The notes under the pieces are model-generated. The model was not told the DNA's origin, ran no database searches, and was given only the letters and a program-made list of their open reading frames with translations. The position numbers and the translations under genes are program-made. DNA of 64,000 bases from the NCBI GenBank assembly GCA_031548885.1, contig JAVBQO010000006.1:74521-138520 (forward strand), in the 5' to 3' direction. The DNA is from JAVBQO01 sp031548885. GTDB taxonomy: Bacteria; Patescibacteriota; Saccharimonadia; Saccharimonadales; Saccharimonadaceae. The number at the start of each line of letters is the position of its first letter. Position 1 is the first letter of the stretch. Shown here one piece after another: positions 24,503 to 33,548 of this stretch.

Positions 24503-27500
24503 ATGATTACTGACGCGCATTTGGCGAGGCAAAGAATGAGTGTGCGAAAACTCACGATCGGGCTGATTTTGATTTCGACGTTGCTGGTCGGCGTTTTCGC
24601 GATGGCGCTGCGTAGCAACGCGCCGGCGAATGCGATTAGTCTAACTGTTGCGAACGAGGCCGATTTGAATGCGGCATTGTTGAACGCCGATCCAAACATT
24701 GACATCACAATCGCAGCGAATTTCCAAATTACCACTGCGAAAACCGTGACGGCGGGCAAAACAGTGACGATTCATTCCGACGCGACGCCGCGGACGTTGA
24801 CGCGGGCGACAACATTCCCGGCGACAGCGGTTCCGTTGTTCAATGTTGCAGCTGCAACAGGAACGCTTAATCTGACAAATATTACGTTGGATGGGAATAA
24901 AGGTAGTTTTGTTGTTAGCGCTACTACGCGATCGTTGGTCGCTAGCAGCGGAACGTTGAATATTCAAAACGGCGCAGTGTTGCAAAATAACGCCGTGACG
25001 ACGGCGAGTGTTGGCGGCGCGATTACGATGGCGGCTGGATCGACGTTGAATATGACCGGCGGAACGATTGCGAATAATTCGGCGGCTAATGGCGGTGCGA
25101 TTTATGCAGTGACGCCAAGCGTGACCAATATGACCGGCGGCACAATTAGTGGTAATTCGGTTACAGCATCAGGTGGCGCGATTTTTGGTACAGGAGCGGC
25201 TAGTATATTAAACCTGTCGGGTGGAAATATTGCGGGGAATACAAGCGCTAGTTTTGGAGGTGCAGTTTACGTGACATCGGGTGCGACGGGGAATATTTTC
25301 GGCTCAATGACGATTGCGAACAATACCGCAAACAGCGGCGGTGGCGCTGCGGCTAATGCTACAGCGAAATTGTACATGTATGGCAATGCGATGATTCGTA
25401 ATAACCTTGCGAACGCGACGGGTGGCGGTCTTTACCAGACGAATGCGTCGGTGATTATCGATATTCGCGGCTCTGCGAAAGTCATTGACAACGAATCGCA
25501 GTCCAACGCTGGCGGTATCATGACGCAGGGCGTTGGTTCGCAATTAACGATCGACGAGAATGCGCAAGTTAACGGTAATTCGACACGCGGTGCTGGCGCG
25601 GGCGGCGCAGTGTATTCGAATGGATCGGCGATTACTATTGGCGGATCAGCTACGATCAACGGCAACAGAACCAATACTGTTAGCGGTACGAGCAACGGTG
25701 GTGGTTTTTATCTAGCTGGCGGCAGTTTCACGATGACGGGCGGTTCGGTGTCGAACAATGCCGCGAAGGGACAGGGCGGCGGAATACTGTTCAATAACAT
25801 AACGGCGGCGATTTCGGGCGGCCACGTCGATGGCAACAGCGCGGTGACCGCTGGCGGCCACGTCGATGGCAACAGCGCGGTGACCGCTGGCGGCGGTATG
25901 GCATTGACGGTTGCGAGTGTGACGATTTCCGACGCGAGCGTCGATTCGAACTCTTCGCAAAACGGCGGCGGAATTTTTGTCACAGGAACGGCCACGGCGT
26001 CGAATTTGACGATTAATTCCGGTACGTCGATTAGCCATAATACGGCGACGATTGACGGCGGCGGCGTGCGCGCATCGAGCGCGGCGACTACGGAAATCAC
26101 CGTGAATGGCGGAGTTTTTGACGATAACACGGCGACAGGTAACGGCGGCGCGATCGCGAGCACGAACATATTGAATGTTTCCGGCGCGACGATTTTCTCG
26201 AATAATTCTTCGCAAAACGGCGGGGGAATTTACCAAATTACTCAACCGATCACATTGAATGGCAGTATGCAATTCACGGGGAATTCGGCTAGCGGGAACG
26301 GCGGCGGATTGTATTTGGGGGTGGGAACGTATTCGACGATGACCGATGTCCAGGGCACGGTGAAGTTCAGCGGCAACACGGCCAGCGCTGATGGCGGCGG
26401 GATCTGGATTGACCCAAATAAACTGGCGAATTTGTCGGTGGAACCCGGCGTGACTTTCGCAAATAATTCGGCGGGGCGATCGTTTCAAATGTTGCCGCGC
26501 GACGCCGCGATGTACGCGGCGAACATTCACGCGACGGCATGGACGGCGCCGTTTGCGAAAGGCTACAACAACGTCGACATCGCGTATAACGGCGTGACGA
26601 TTGATTGCCAAGCCGAATTCGGCGGCACGAATGCGGGTCGCGATGGGTCGGAATCTGCGAAAGCGTGCTTGATTTACGATGCAGCCGGCTTGGACAAACT
26701 CCGCAATTTCGTCGGCGCGGACTTTGCATTCAGTCATTTCCAATTGGCGAATGACATCGATTTGACAGATTTTTTGGCTAGCCGGGCGGCTGGTTGGAAT
26801 CCAATCGGCGACAACACAAATCATTTTGACGCGGCGCTGAACGGCGACGGCCACGTCATCGACGGACTGTGGATCAACACGACGTTGCCGCGTGCTGGAT
26901 TGTTCGGATATTTGGGCACGCAACCGGATCCGATCGGCGTTAGCAACCTGGGCATTATTATCGACAATGCGAAGGGTGGCATTCGATCAACGGCCGACAC
27001 GGCGGTGGTTGGCGGGTTGACGGCGACTTTGCGAAACGTTGCGAAAAACGTCTACGTCATCGGTAATTTGTCGGTGGCCAACAGCAACAACAACGCGCAG
27101 GTTGGCGGCATCGCAGGACGATTAGATTATGGCACAATTACGGAAAGCTACGCCGTCGGCGCGATCACGGCGACGCCTGACAATATTGTGTCGCGAAACG
27201 GTGGATTGGTCGGGCATTCGTATTACGGCATCATCGCGGACAGTTACGCAAATGTTTCGATCCCGGCTGGCACGAATTATTATGCCGGCGGTTTGATTGG
27301 CCGCCACGAAGGCATTTCGCCAGTTTCGCGAAGCTACGCGCAGGGCTTGGTTGCGGGTTCGGGGCCGCTTGTTGGTGGGCTGATGGGCGGTGGAAATATT
27401 TCGCAATATACTGATAATTATTATTCTGAATCAACGGGGCAGACGATTGGAATCGGCAACGGGCTGGATGCTACGGGTGTTGTTGAGCGTTTGGCAACGA

Positions 27501-27955
27501 TGCAAATGCTTGACCCGAATGCTTTCGCAAATTGGAATGTGAATAGTGGCGGCTCACCGTGGTTTATGTTCATGAATCCTGACGGTTCGGGCAATGGCCT
27601 GCACAGCCCGTATTTGGCAAATATTCCGAACGAATTGTTGATCAAGCCGGGCGGATCGATGGATTACAGCGGTCTGGCACCGACGGATGCGGACGGTTGG
27701 TTTGGCGTCAATCGTGGTGGCTCTACGGTTGCGAATTTGCGTGGCGTGGACGTTGTTTTGGCGTGGACGGCTGGTGCGCCGCCGACAGAACCAGGCGATT
27801 ATGAGGTTTGCGTGCTGAGCGCTAGCGGGTTGCGCTATCAAATCGCTGTTTGGCCGGTGTGCGGAACTTTTACGATCAATTCAGAAACCATCGTGCCGCC
27901 GCCAGTCACGCCGACAGAACCGATTGTGCCGGGCGTGCCAAATACCGGGCGGTAG
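24503..27955 (+). CDS. Giant beta-helix/GLUG surface protein ending in VPNTGR
   Basis: 1150 residues from the first ATG; starting at 24536 gives 1139 and a more typical signal peptide (VRKLTIGLILISTLLVGVF). The region from about 90 to 660 is a right-handed parallel beta-helix built from degenerate repeats of the type NGGGI(F/Y)...ISGN(T/S)A, as in polymorphic outer-membrane-type adhesins. From about 760 to 960 come GLUG-like repeats (GGLVGHSYYG, YAGGLIGRHEG, VGGLMGGGN). The last residues are PGVPNTGR, a sortase-like motif with nothing after it. A perfect 36-bp tandem duplication sits at 25817-25888. Probably an adhesin. It opens the second surface island. Confidence 0.75.
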   Translation: MITDAHLARQRMSVRKLTIGLILISTLLVGVFAMALRSNAPANAISLTVANEADLNAALLNADPNIDITIAANFQITTAKTVTAGKTVTIHSDATPRTLTRATTFPATAVPLFNVAAATGTLNLTNITLDGNKGSFVVSATTRSLVASSGTLNIQNGAVLQNNAVTTASVGGAITMAAGSTLNMTGGTIANNSAANGGAIYAVTPSVTNMTGGTISGNSVTASGGAIFGTGAASILNLSGGNIAGNTSASFGGAVYVTSGATGNIFGSMTIANNTANSGGGAAANATAKLYMYGNAMIRNNLANATGGGLYQTNASVIIDIRGSAKVIDNESQSNAGGIMTQGVGSQLTIDENAQVNGNSTRGAGAGGAVYSNGSAITIGGSATINGNRTNTVSGTSNGGGFYLAGGSFTMTGGSVSNNAAKGQGGGILFNNITAAISGGHVDGNSAVTAGGHVDGNSAVTAGGGMALTVASVTISDASVDSNSSQNGGGIFVTGTATASNLTINSGTSISHNTATIDGGGVRASSAATTEITVNGGVFDDNTATGNGGAIASTNILNVSGATIFSNNSSQNGGGIYQITQPITLNGSMQFTGNSASGNGGGLYLGVGTYSTMTDVQGTVKFSGNTASADGGGIWIDPNKLANLSVEPGVTFANNSAGRSFQMLPRDAAMYAANIHATAWTAPFAKGYNNVDIAYNGVTIDCQAEFGGTNAGRDGSESAKACLIYDAAGLDKLRNFVGADFAFSHFQLANDIDLTDFLASRAAGWNPIGDNTNHFDAALNGDGHVIDGLWINTTLPRAGLFGYLGTQPDPIGVSNLGIIIDNAKGGIRSTADTAVVGGLTATLRNVAKNVYVIGNLSVANSNNNAQVGGIAGRLDYGTITESYAVGAITATPDNIVSRNGGLVGHSYYGIIADSYANVSIPAGTNYYAGGLIGRHEGISPVSRSYAQGLVAGSGPLVGGLMGGGNISQYTDNYYSESTGQTIGIGNGLDATGVVERLATMQMLDPNAFANWNVNSGGSPWFMFMNPDGSGNGLHSPYLANIPNELLIKPGGSMDYSGLAPTDADGWFGVNRGGSTVANLRGVDVVLAWTAGAPPTEPGDYEVCVLSASGLRYQIAVWPVCGTFTINSETIVPPPVTPTEPIVPGVPNTGR
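25817..25888 (+). repeat. Perfect 36-bp tandem duplication inside the beta-helix gene
   Basis: Two identical 36-bp units (25817-25852 and 25853-25888), each encoding GGHVDGNSAVTA and keeping the frame. Exact identity at synonymous positions implies a recent event that adds one beta-helix rung. Confidence 0.95.
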
Positions 27956-28004
27956 CGTCCATTGGCGCGTTCTGCGGGCCGATGCGGAATGTTCCTGCTT
28001 ATGT

Positions 28005-28010
28005 TAAAAT
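28005..28010 (+). promoter_or_regulatory. Extended -10 promoter, predicted leaderless
   Basis: TGTTAAAAT (TAAAAT at 28005-28010) ends 9 nt before the GTG start at 28020; no Shine-Dalgarno. Confidence 0.45.
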
Positions 28011-28019
28011 ATATGTGAA

Positions 28020-31000
28020 GTGAAGGGTGCAGTAAAATATTATCAGGCGCACGCCGCGACAGAGGCGAAAAAAGCTCGGCGAAAAGGCGGCAAGAAGCTA
28101 GCTTTGATGGTCGGCGCGGTGCTGTTCGGTTTGGTTTTACTGTCAGTTGGGTACGCGTTCTTTTCTGATACGGCCAAGCAATCTGGCGCGGCGCAGGCGG
28201 GCTGTATTCAGGTCACGCCGACGCTCAAAATTGATGGACAAACCGGCGACCGTATGAGCACGCCGCTGCAAAATGTGGCGACGTGTATTCCTTCGCAATA
28301 TGTGCAGACCGACAGCATCACGTTGACTGGCACGCAGTATATGGACACGGGGATTCCCGGTTCGAGTGCGTTGAAAATTGTGGCCGACGCGCAGTTCGCC
28401 AGCGCGACTGCGAACAATAGCTATCTGTTTGGGATGCGTGACTGTACGACGTCAAGCTGTACGGTCAACTCGATTCTTTTCGGGTCGGTGCCGAATTATT
28501 CGTACTATATGAACGGATTCAACAGCACGGCAACAGGTGCCGATGCGGCGCGACATACGTTTGCGTACGCGAATGGATCTTTTTTGATTGACGATTTGGC
28601 GGTTTCGCAGTTTACGCACGAGCCGTCGGCGGCGTGGCTATCGACAAACAATGTTTATTTGGGGGTTTACAACAATGCTGGTACGCCTTCGGGGACAGGG
28701 GTCAAGGCTACGATTTATGACTTCAAAATATATGACGGCGACACGTTAGTGCGCCATATGGTTCCGGTGGTTGACAAGCAGACGGGCAAATGCGGCATGT
28801 TCGATACGGTTTCGAATAGTTTTTTCGGGAATTTGGGAACGGGCGATATTGTGTGTACGAAACCGCCCGTGACCGATCCGAATTGTGATAACTTGTCGTG
28901 CAACGGCCAAAATCAAGGCGTGGTAAATTCAGTCGTGCAGCCGAATACAATTCATCAATTTTCGTACACGCTCGCCAATAGCGGAACGGTTGATTATCAA
29001 AATTATACCGGCGATCGGATTTCCGCATGGACGGAGAGTCTCTACGCACCAGTGGATTATGTTCATTTCGATGGGCAAAGTTGGATCGGCACCGGCGTTG
29101 ATCAGACGGGAAATTCGCTAACAGTCAATGCGGATTTTCAGTACGACAGCACGGCGTTTAGTCGATCGAACCAGTTCAGTATTCTGTTCGGATCGCGTAT
29201 TAGCGGCGGAAATGCGCTGTTGTTCAACGTCAACAACCAAATTACGACCTTTCGGTTTCAGTACGGACAGAATGCGCCAGTTTCCTCTGTTAGCCTTGGC
29301 AATACCACTACTTCGGGAACCAATCGTTGTCAGCTAAAAGTCAATATTACCGCACTAGCCAGCAAAGTCGTATCGCTAACAGGCTGCGGCGGCACAGCAT
29401 CGGGAAATGTCAACAGCGTGGCTGCACCGAACACTTCGCTTGGCATGTACATAGGCGGGCTGAACGATGGCGGGTCGTTTGTTGGCGATTCTGGGTTTGT
29501 CGGTAATCTGTTTTCGTTCAGCGTGAATAATCCGAATTCCAGAACTGGCGTGACGCAGCGCGACTACATTCCGGTGAAAAACTTGAAAACTGGCAAATGC
29601 GGATTGTACGACAAAATTTCGCAACAGTTTTTCGCAAACCAAGGAACCGGCACGATAACTTGTCCCAATCCGACTGCGACGGCGTCGTCAGCTAAAGTTT
29701 TGTTGTACCCGGCCAGCGTTCCGGACGGCACGATCAACGCCGAGTTGGCCGCGATCCAGTCCGGATCGGCTACGACTGCGCCGAATGCGATTGCGAATAT
29801 TAACGGCAGTGCTTGCTCGGATTTATTTTATGGCACCAATCCGGCGATGACTTCGTGTGAAACGGGCGTTTTGCCGGGAACTTTGGGCGATGAATATCCA
29901 GTCGGCGTTGCGAAAACGTACGATTTCAAATTTGTAGTTTTCGCATCATCGACCGCGCAGTTGACAGGAGCAAAGGTCAATTTTGGGTTGAGCAGCGGCG
30001 CGAAAGGCACCACCGCGATCAACTGGAAACAGCAAGTTCATCCGTACATTGGCGTCCATTTGCCGGTCGGTAGCACGCCAACAATCGTCAGTGCTGGCAA
30101 AAACGAACAGCCGTTTTTGAACCAGATTGCGAATAATTCGACGGCGATTGATGCATATTTGAAAGCGCTCGCGATGGCGAACGACGCCGAAGATGGGAAC
30201 TTGACCAGCCAAATCCAGATCGTTGATCGCGGTGGTTTTGATCCGTCGGCGGTCGGTACGTACAACGTGAAATATTCGGTAGCGGACAGCAACGGCAATG
30301 TCGCGACGTTGACTTTGTCGGTGCAGGTATGGAACTTTGCGAAAATTGTAGCTGGCGGATCGCACGCGTTGGCGCTTGGATCGAACGGCAGCGTGTGGTC
30401 GTGGGGGCTGAACAACGTTGGGCAATTGGGCATCGGCAGCACGACACTACAGAATAAACCAGTCCAAATCACAACACTGTCAAATATCGTTGATATTGCG
30501 GCATCGTACGACGCATCATACGCCGTGGCGGCCGACGGCACTGTTCGCAGTTGGGGTGGCAACACCTACGGCGAAGGCGGCACGGGCACAGGAACGGCTC
30601 CAGGTGGCGGCGTAAACGGCACGACATCAACGACGCCGCGTGTGGTAACACTACCAGGGTTAAACAGTGGTGAAAAAGCCGTGAAAGCATCTGCCAATTT
30701 CTACACCGCCGGCGTCATCACAAACCAAGGTGCTGTGTATTCGTGGGGGCTGGCGGATTTCGGTACGGCAGGACAGGGTTATTCGATTACGCTGGGCCAG
30801 ACTGATTATATATACGCGCCGTACCGCAACCCATTTTTGTCGGACGTCAGCCAATTGGCGTTTGGGTATTATGGCGGACTGGCGGCGACGAACGGCGGCG
30901 GACTCTATACGTGGGGAACAAACAATGAGGGCGAGCTAGGCGCCGGCGCAACTGGCGCTATCGCGAACTGCCACACGGCGGCGGGCAGTTCGTCGACAAT

Positions 31001-31559
31001 GGTAACTGACTATTGGGATTGCCAACCGCGGTTGTTGTCTAGTATCACGGATGCCGCGCTGGTTTCTGCGGGACTTCGCAATATGGACGTCGTCACGTCG
31101 TCGGGTCAAGTCTACACGTTCGGCCGCAACGACAGCTACAATTTGGGTATCGGCAGCACAAACGCTGGCCTGGTTGCCAACGCGCCAACTGCAACTGGTT
31201 TCGCAAACGCGGCGACGATATCGTCATCGTATTCGGCAACGATAGCTTGTAGCACATCCGGCCAAGTCATGATATGGGGAAGCAACTCCGTCGGAGCATT
31301 CGGCAACGGAAACTCAAACGACACATTTTTCTATTCGCCGACGGCGGTTTCGCAATTTCCAAATTGCAAATCGGTCGCCATGACACAGCGAGCCATGGCT
31401 GTCGGGTTCCAATACGTTTCATCGCTCGTGTTGTCGGCGGATGGCACGACAGTGTACGGTTTGGGCGAAAATCAATCCGGACATCTCGGTAGCGGCGCAG
31501 TTGCCGCAGAAGTTTACGTCACAACCACGTGGGCGTTCACGCCGCCAGTCGCGCCGTAA
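28020..31559 (+). CDS. Giant SipW-type-signal surface protein with LamG-like and RCC1 domains
   Basis: 1179 residues from a GTG. The N-terminus is a long basic stretch, then LALMVGAVLFGLVLLSVGYAFFSD, the SipW-dependent signal type also seen in the TasA-like protein at 33549-34364. Two LamG/concanavalin-like domains follow (about 95-285 and 340-555), each closing with a K-T-G-K-C-G-(M/L)-(F/Y)-D block and a final Cys pair. Next is a DUF5011-like Ig domain (about 680-765; GTYNVKYSVADSNGN), then RCC1 propeller repeats to the end (about 770-1179; SWGLNNVGQLGIGS and variants). No sorting signal. LamG and RCC1 modules bind glycans or proteins, so an adhesin is likely. It is read towards the SipW-like peptidase gene and its stop abuts that gene's stop with no gap. 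Confidence 0.78.
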   Translation: MKGAVKYYQAHAATEAKKARRKGGKKLALMVGAVLFGLVLLSVGYAFFSDTAKQSGAAQAGCIQVTPTLKIDGQTGDRMSTPLQNVATCIPSQYVQTDSITLTGTQYMDTGIPGSSALKIVADAQFASATANNSYLFGMRDCTTSSCTVNSILFGSVPNYSYYMNGFNSTATGADAARHTFAYANGSFLIDDLAVSQFTHEPSAAWLSTNNVYLGVYNNAGTPSGTGVKATIYDFKIYDGDTLVRHMVPVVDKQTGKCGMFDTVSNSFFGNLGTGDIVCTKPPVTDPNCDNLSCNGQNQGVVNSVVQPNTIHQFSYTLANSGTVDYQNYTGDRISAWTESLYAPVDYVHFDGQSWIGTGVDQTGNSLTVNADFQYDSTAFSRSNQFSILFGSRISGGNALLFNVNNQITTFRFQYGQNAPVSSVSLGNTTTSGTNRCQLKVNITALASKVVSLTGCGGTASGNVNSVAAPNTSLGMYIGGLNDGGSFVGDSGFVGNLFSFSVNNPNSRTGVTQRDYIPVKNLKTGKCGLYDKISQQFFANQGTGTITCPNPTATASSAKVLLYPASVPDGTINAELAAIQSGSATTAPNAIANINGSACSDLFYGTNPAMTSCETGVLPGTLGDEYPVGVAKTYDFKFVVFASSTAQLTGAKVNFGLSSGAKGTTAINWKQQVHPYIGVHLPVGSTPTIVSAGKNEQPFLNQIANNSTAIDAYLKALAMANDAEDGNLTSQIQIVDRGGFDPSAVGTYNVKYSVADSNGNVATLTLSVQVWNFAKIVAGGSHALALGSNGSVWSWGLNNVGQLGIGSTTLQNKPVQITTLSNIVDIAASYDASYAVAADGTVRSWGGNTYGEGGTGTGTAPGGGVNGTTSTTPRVVTLPGLNSGEKAVKASANFYTAGVITNQGAVYSWGLADFGTAGQGYSITLGQTDYIYAPYRNPFLSDVSQLAFGYYGGLAATNGGGLYTWGTNNEGELGAGATGAIANCHTAAGSSSTMVTDYWDCQPRLLSSITDAALVSAGLRNMDVVTSSGQVYTFGRNDSYNLGIGSTNAGLVANAPTATGFANAATISSSYSATIACSTSGQVMIWGSNSVGAFGNGNSNDTFFYSPTAVSQFPNCKSVAMTQRAMAVGFQYVSSLVLSADGTTVYGLGENQSGHLGSGAVAAEVYVTTTWAFTPPVAP

Positions 31560-32753
31560 TTATTCGATGGCGACGGCGGTTACGATGTAGCGATTTTGTA
31601 GGTCAAACGAACAGCTGATGAGCGTCAGATGTTTTTTCCCGTCGTCGATTTGGTCTAGAACTGAAATATCATCCGGCGCGACGGTTTTGTATCCGGTAAC
31701 GCGGTATTTGACGCGGCTGCGCGACGTGTCCGTGATGAATATTTCGTCGCCTGCAGACAACTTGTCGATATTTGTGAAAAAGAGATTGAACGGCGAGTTT
31801 TGCCCAAAAACCCGGTGACCCGCCAAAACGTCATTGCCGGTTTGGTTCAGTCCAGCGCCCGAAAAATGTGTAATCGAAATATTCAAATCAGCGGCCGACG
31901 CGTAGGGAATTATCGGATAATTGACGCTAATTTTCGGGATTTCGATGCGCCCGAGGATTTTTTTGCCGTGGACGGTCCAATTTTTGTCGACGCTGGATTT
32001 CGCGAAATCGTCGGAAACTTTTCCTAGTCCGTCGTTGGTGGCGTGGATTTGTTTCATCGTCGACAGCGTATAACTAGCGAAAAGTGATCCGGCGACGAGC
32101 ATCACGACAACGCAGGTTGCGAAACTTTTGCCACGCCAATTGTCCGCGTCGCCGATTATCCACCGTGCACCGACATAAACCAAAATCAGAATCGCAACAG
32201 GCAAAATCACTGCAAAAGCCAGCCCACCGGGACGACGTAGCGTTTGGAAAAACATCGCCGTTATGTTGGTGTGAAATGTGACGCGACCGATGTAGTTTTC
32301 GCGCGTTACGCTGGCGCCGTCGGGGTGGGCGTTGTTGTCGCCTTTGACGAATAGTCGGTCGTTGTCGATAGCGATAACGCGGTGCAATGCTGTTTTGCCG
32401 TTCAGACCAGCTGCGCGAAATGCCACGACATCGCCGACGCGGACTTTTGCGAAATCGTCGGTGCGGGTAACGACCAATCCGTCGACTGCGAATGTTGGCT
32501 CCATCGATGCGGTCGCCACCAAATACGGTTGATAACCAGCGACAGTAATCGATTCACCGCGGTTTTTGGCTGCGAAAGTCAAACCAATTGCGCCTACCAA
32601 AACAACCAAACAAACCGCGAAAAATAAGTTGGAAACGACGGACCAAATGCGGTGATGACTCGACGGCTTTTCGTCGTCAATTCCCAATTCCGGAGTGTGA
32701 CCGGGCGGTTTCGCGGCCGGGTCGAATTTTGGTACGGATTTGTTTTTAGCCAT
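31560..32753 (-). CDS. Signal peptidase I (SipW type) fused to a sortase
   Basis: 397 residues from the ATG at 32753 (an in-frame ATG at 32768 would add five). After a membrane span (about 40-63) comes a signal peptidase domain of the archaeal/ER/SipW kind: Ser in VATASMEPTF, His in TALHRVIAID (not the Lys of LepB) and the KGDNN motif. Two more membrane spans follow (about 155-180 and 190-210). The second half is a sortase: catalytic His in VLAGHRVFG, Cys in HLTLISCSFD and Arg in NRYIVTAV. One polypeptide thus combines signal-peptide cleavage and transpeptidation. It overlaps the upstream LPXTG gene by 8 nt. Substrates suggested by context: the TasA-like, LPXTG and VPNTG proteins nearby. Confidence 0.88.
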   Translation of the reverse strand: MAKNKSVPKFDPAAKPPGHTPELGIDDEKPSSHHRIWSVVSNLFFAVCLVVLVGAIGLTFAAKNRGESITVAGYQPYLVATASMEPTFAVDGLVVTRTDDFAKVRVGDVVAFRAAGLNGKTALHRVIAIDNDRLFVKGDNNAHPDGASVTRENYIGRVTFHTNITAMFFQTLRRPGGLAFAVILPVAILILVYVGARWIIGDADNWRGKSFATCVVVMLVAGSLFASYTLSTMKQIHATNDGLGKVSDDFAKSSVDKNWTVHGKKILGRIEIPKISVNYPIIPYASAADLNISITHFSGAGLNQTGNDVLAGHRVFGQNSPFNLFFTNIDKLSAGDEIFITDTSRSRVKYRVTGYKTVAPDDISVLDQIDDGKKHLTLISCSFDLQNRYIVTAVAIE

Positions 32754-33435
32754 TATTGACCGGCGCATTATCGACCAAAATAACGGCGCGATTGTCGCGG
32801 CGACGCTTATCCAAAACCAAAATCAGAAAAATCATTGCCAGCCCGAAAAACGCAATCGTGATTCCACCCAAAATCCAAAACGGCCACATGGTTTCCCCGG
32901 TCGGCGGCAAAGTATTCGGGCCGGCTGTGTTCGGCGGCGCGACGGTTTCGCAGCCGTTTTGTTCGACCAAAAACGTGTAAATGACGCGCATCGATGTGTT
33001 TTGCGCGGCGTTATTGACGCTGGCTGGCAACAGGAAATTGTTTGTGAGCGTCGTCGAAAAATGCGGATCAATGCAGGTCGTTGCGCCGAGCAGCGTGTCG
33101 GAATCGAACGTGCCTTGGCCCAAAACGACGCCGTTTTGCGAAAGTTTTATTTGCACGTACGGCAGCATTTGGTTAGGGTCGGCGGCGTCCGGCGCGACGC
33201 TGATCAATTTGACTTGGGTGGCGAAATTCGAATTGTTATTGATGACGATATTGGCGTCAGCAGTGAATCCTGGGCCGATGTTTTGATAATCGTAAATCAC
33301 GTTTTGGTTTTTGCTGACGGCGTTGTCGACGATGGTAATGGTGTAGTCGGCAGCCGCGGCACGGTAGGAAAGTGTGGCCAACAACACGAGGGCGCTGCAA
33401 ACGAGTCCGGCGGTTATCGCGAAAAACTTTTTCAT
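32746..33435 (-). CDS. LPXTG-anchored surface protein
   Basis: 229 residues from the ATG at 33435, which gives a clean signal peptide (KKFFAITAGLVCSALVLLATL); a TTG 45 nt upstream is less likely. One beta-rich domain (about 25-180) includes NNNSNFATQVKLISV. The C-terminus is a textbook sorting signal: LPPTGE, a membrane span (FWILGGITIAFFGLAMIFLI) and the tail DKRRR. It overlaps the signal peptidase-sortase fusion by 8 nt, which makes it the most obvious sortase substrate. An extended -10, TGGTACAAT on the minus strand (33451-33459), lies 15 nt before the start. The domain fold is not recognised. Confidence 0.8.
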   Translation of the reverse strand: MKKFFAITAGLVCSALVLLATLSYRAAAADYTITIVDNAVSKNQNVIYDYQNIGPGFTADANIVINNNSNFATQVKLISVAPDAADPNQMLPYVQIKLSQNGVVLGQGTFDSDTLLGATTCIDPHFSTTLTNNFLLPASVNNAAQNTSMRVIYTFLVEQNGCETVAPPNTAGPNTLPPTGETMWPFWILGGITIAFFGLAMIFLILVLDKRRRDNRAVILVDNAPVNNG

Positions 33436-33503
33436 GATGATTATGGTTCTATTGTACCATTTTTGATGGATAGAGCCCAATATTCGCTAGATTATACAAG
33501 TAG

Positions 33504-33528
33504 CAAAATCCGCCACAAATTGGCGGAT
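33504..33528 (-). terminator. Terminator after the TasA/camelysin-like gene
   Basis: On the minus strand ATCCGCCA pairs perfectly with TGGCGGAT around a 5-nt loop (33508-33528), followed by TTTGCT. It separates the TasA-like gene from the LPXTG-sortase pair, which has its own promoter. Confidence 0.65.
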
Positions 33529-33548
33529 AATTGCAGGTCAAACTGTTT

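Noticed and set aside
25712..26923. 403-codon minus-strand open frame
   Set aside because: Arg-rich antisense of the beta-helix adhesin repeats.
28889..29060. Possible recoding of TGA or frameshift signals in the giant surface genes
   Set aside because: All giant genes are uninterrupted in one frame, and TGA is used as a normal stop in several secure genes (for example pilM and the minor pilins).
33436..33480. TTG start at 33480 for the LPXTG protein
   Set aside because: It would add 15 residues before the signal peptide and run through the extended -10 at 33451-33459; the ATG at 33435 is more natural.
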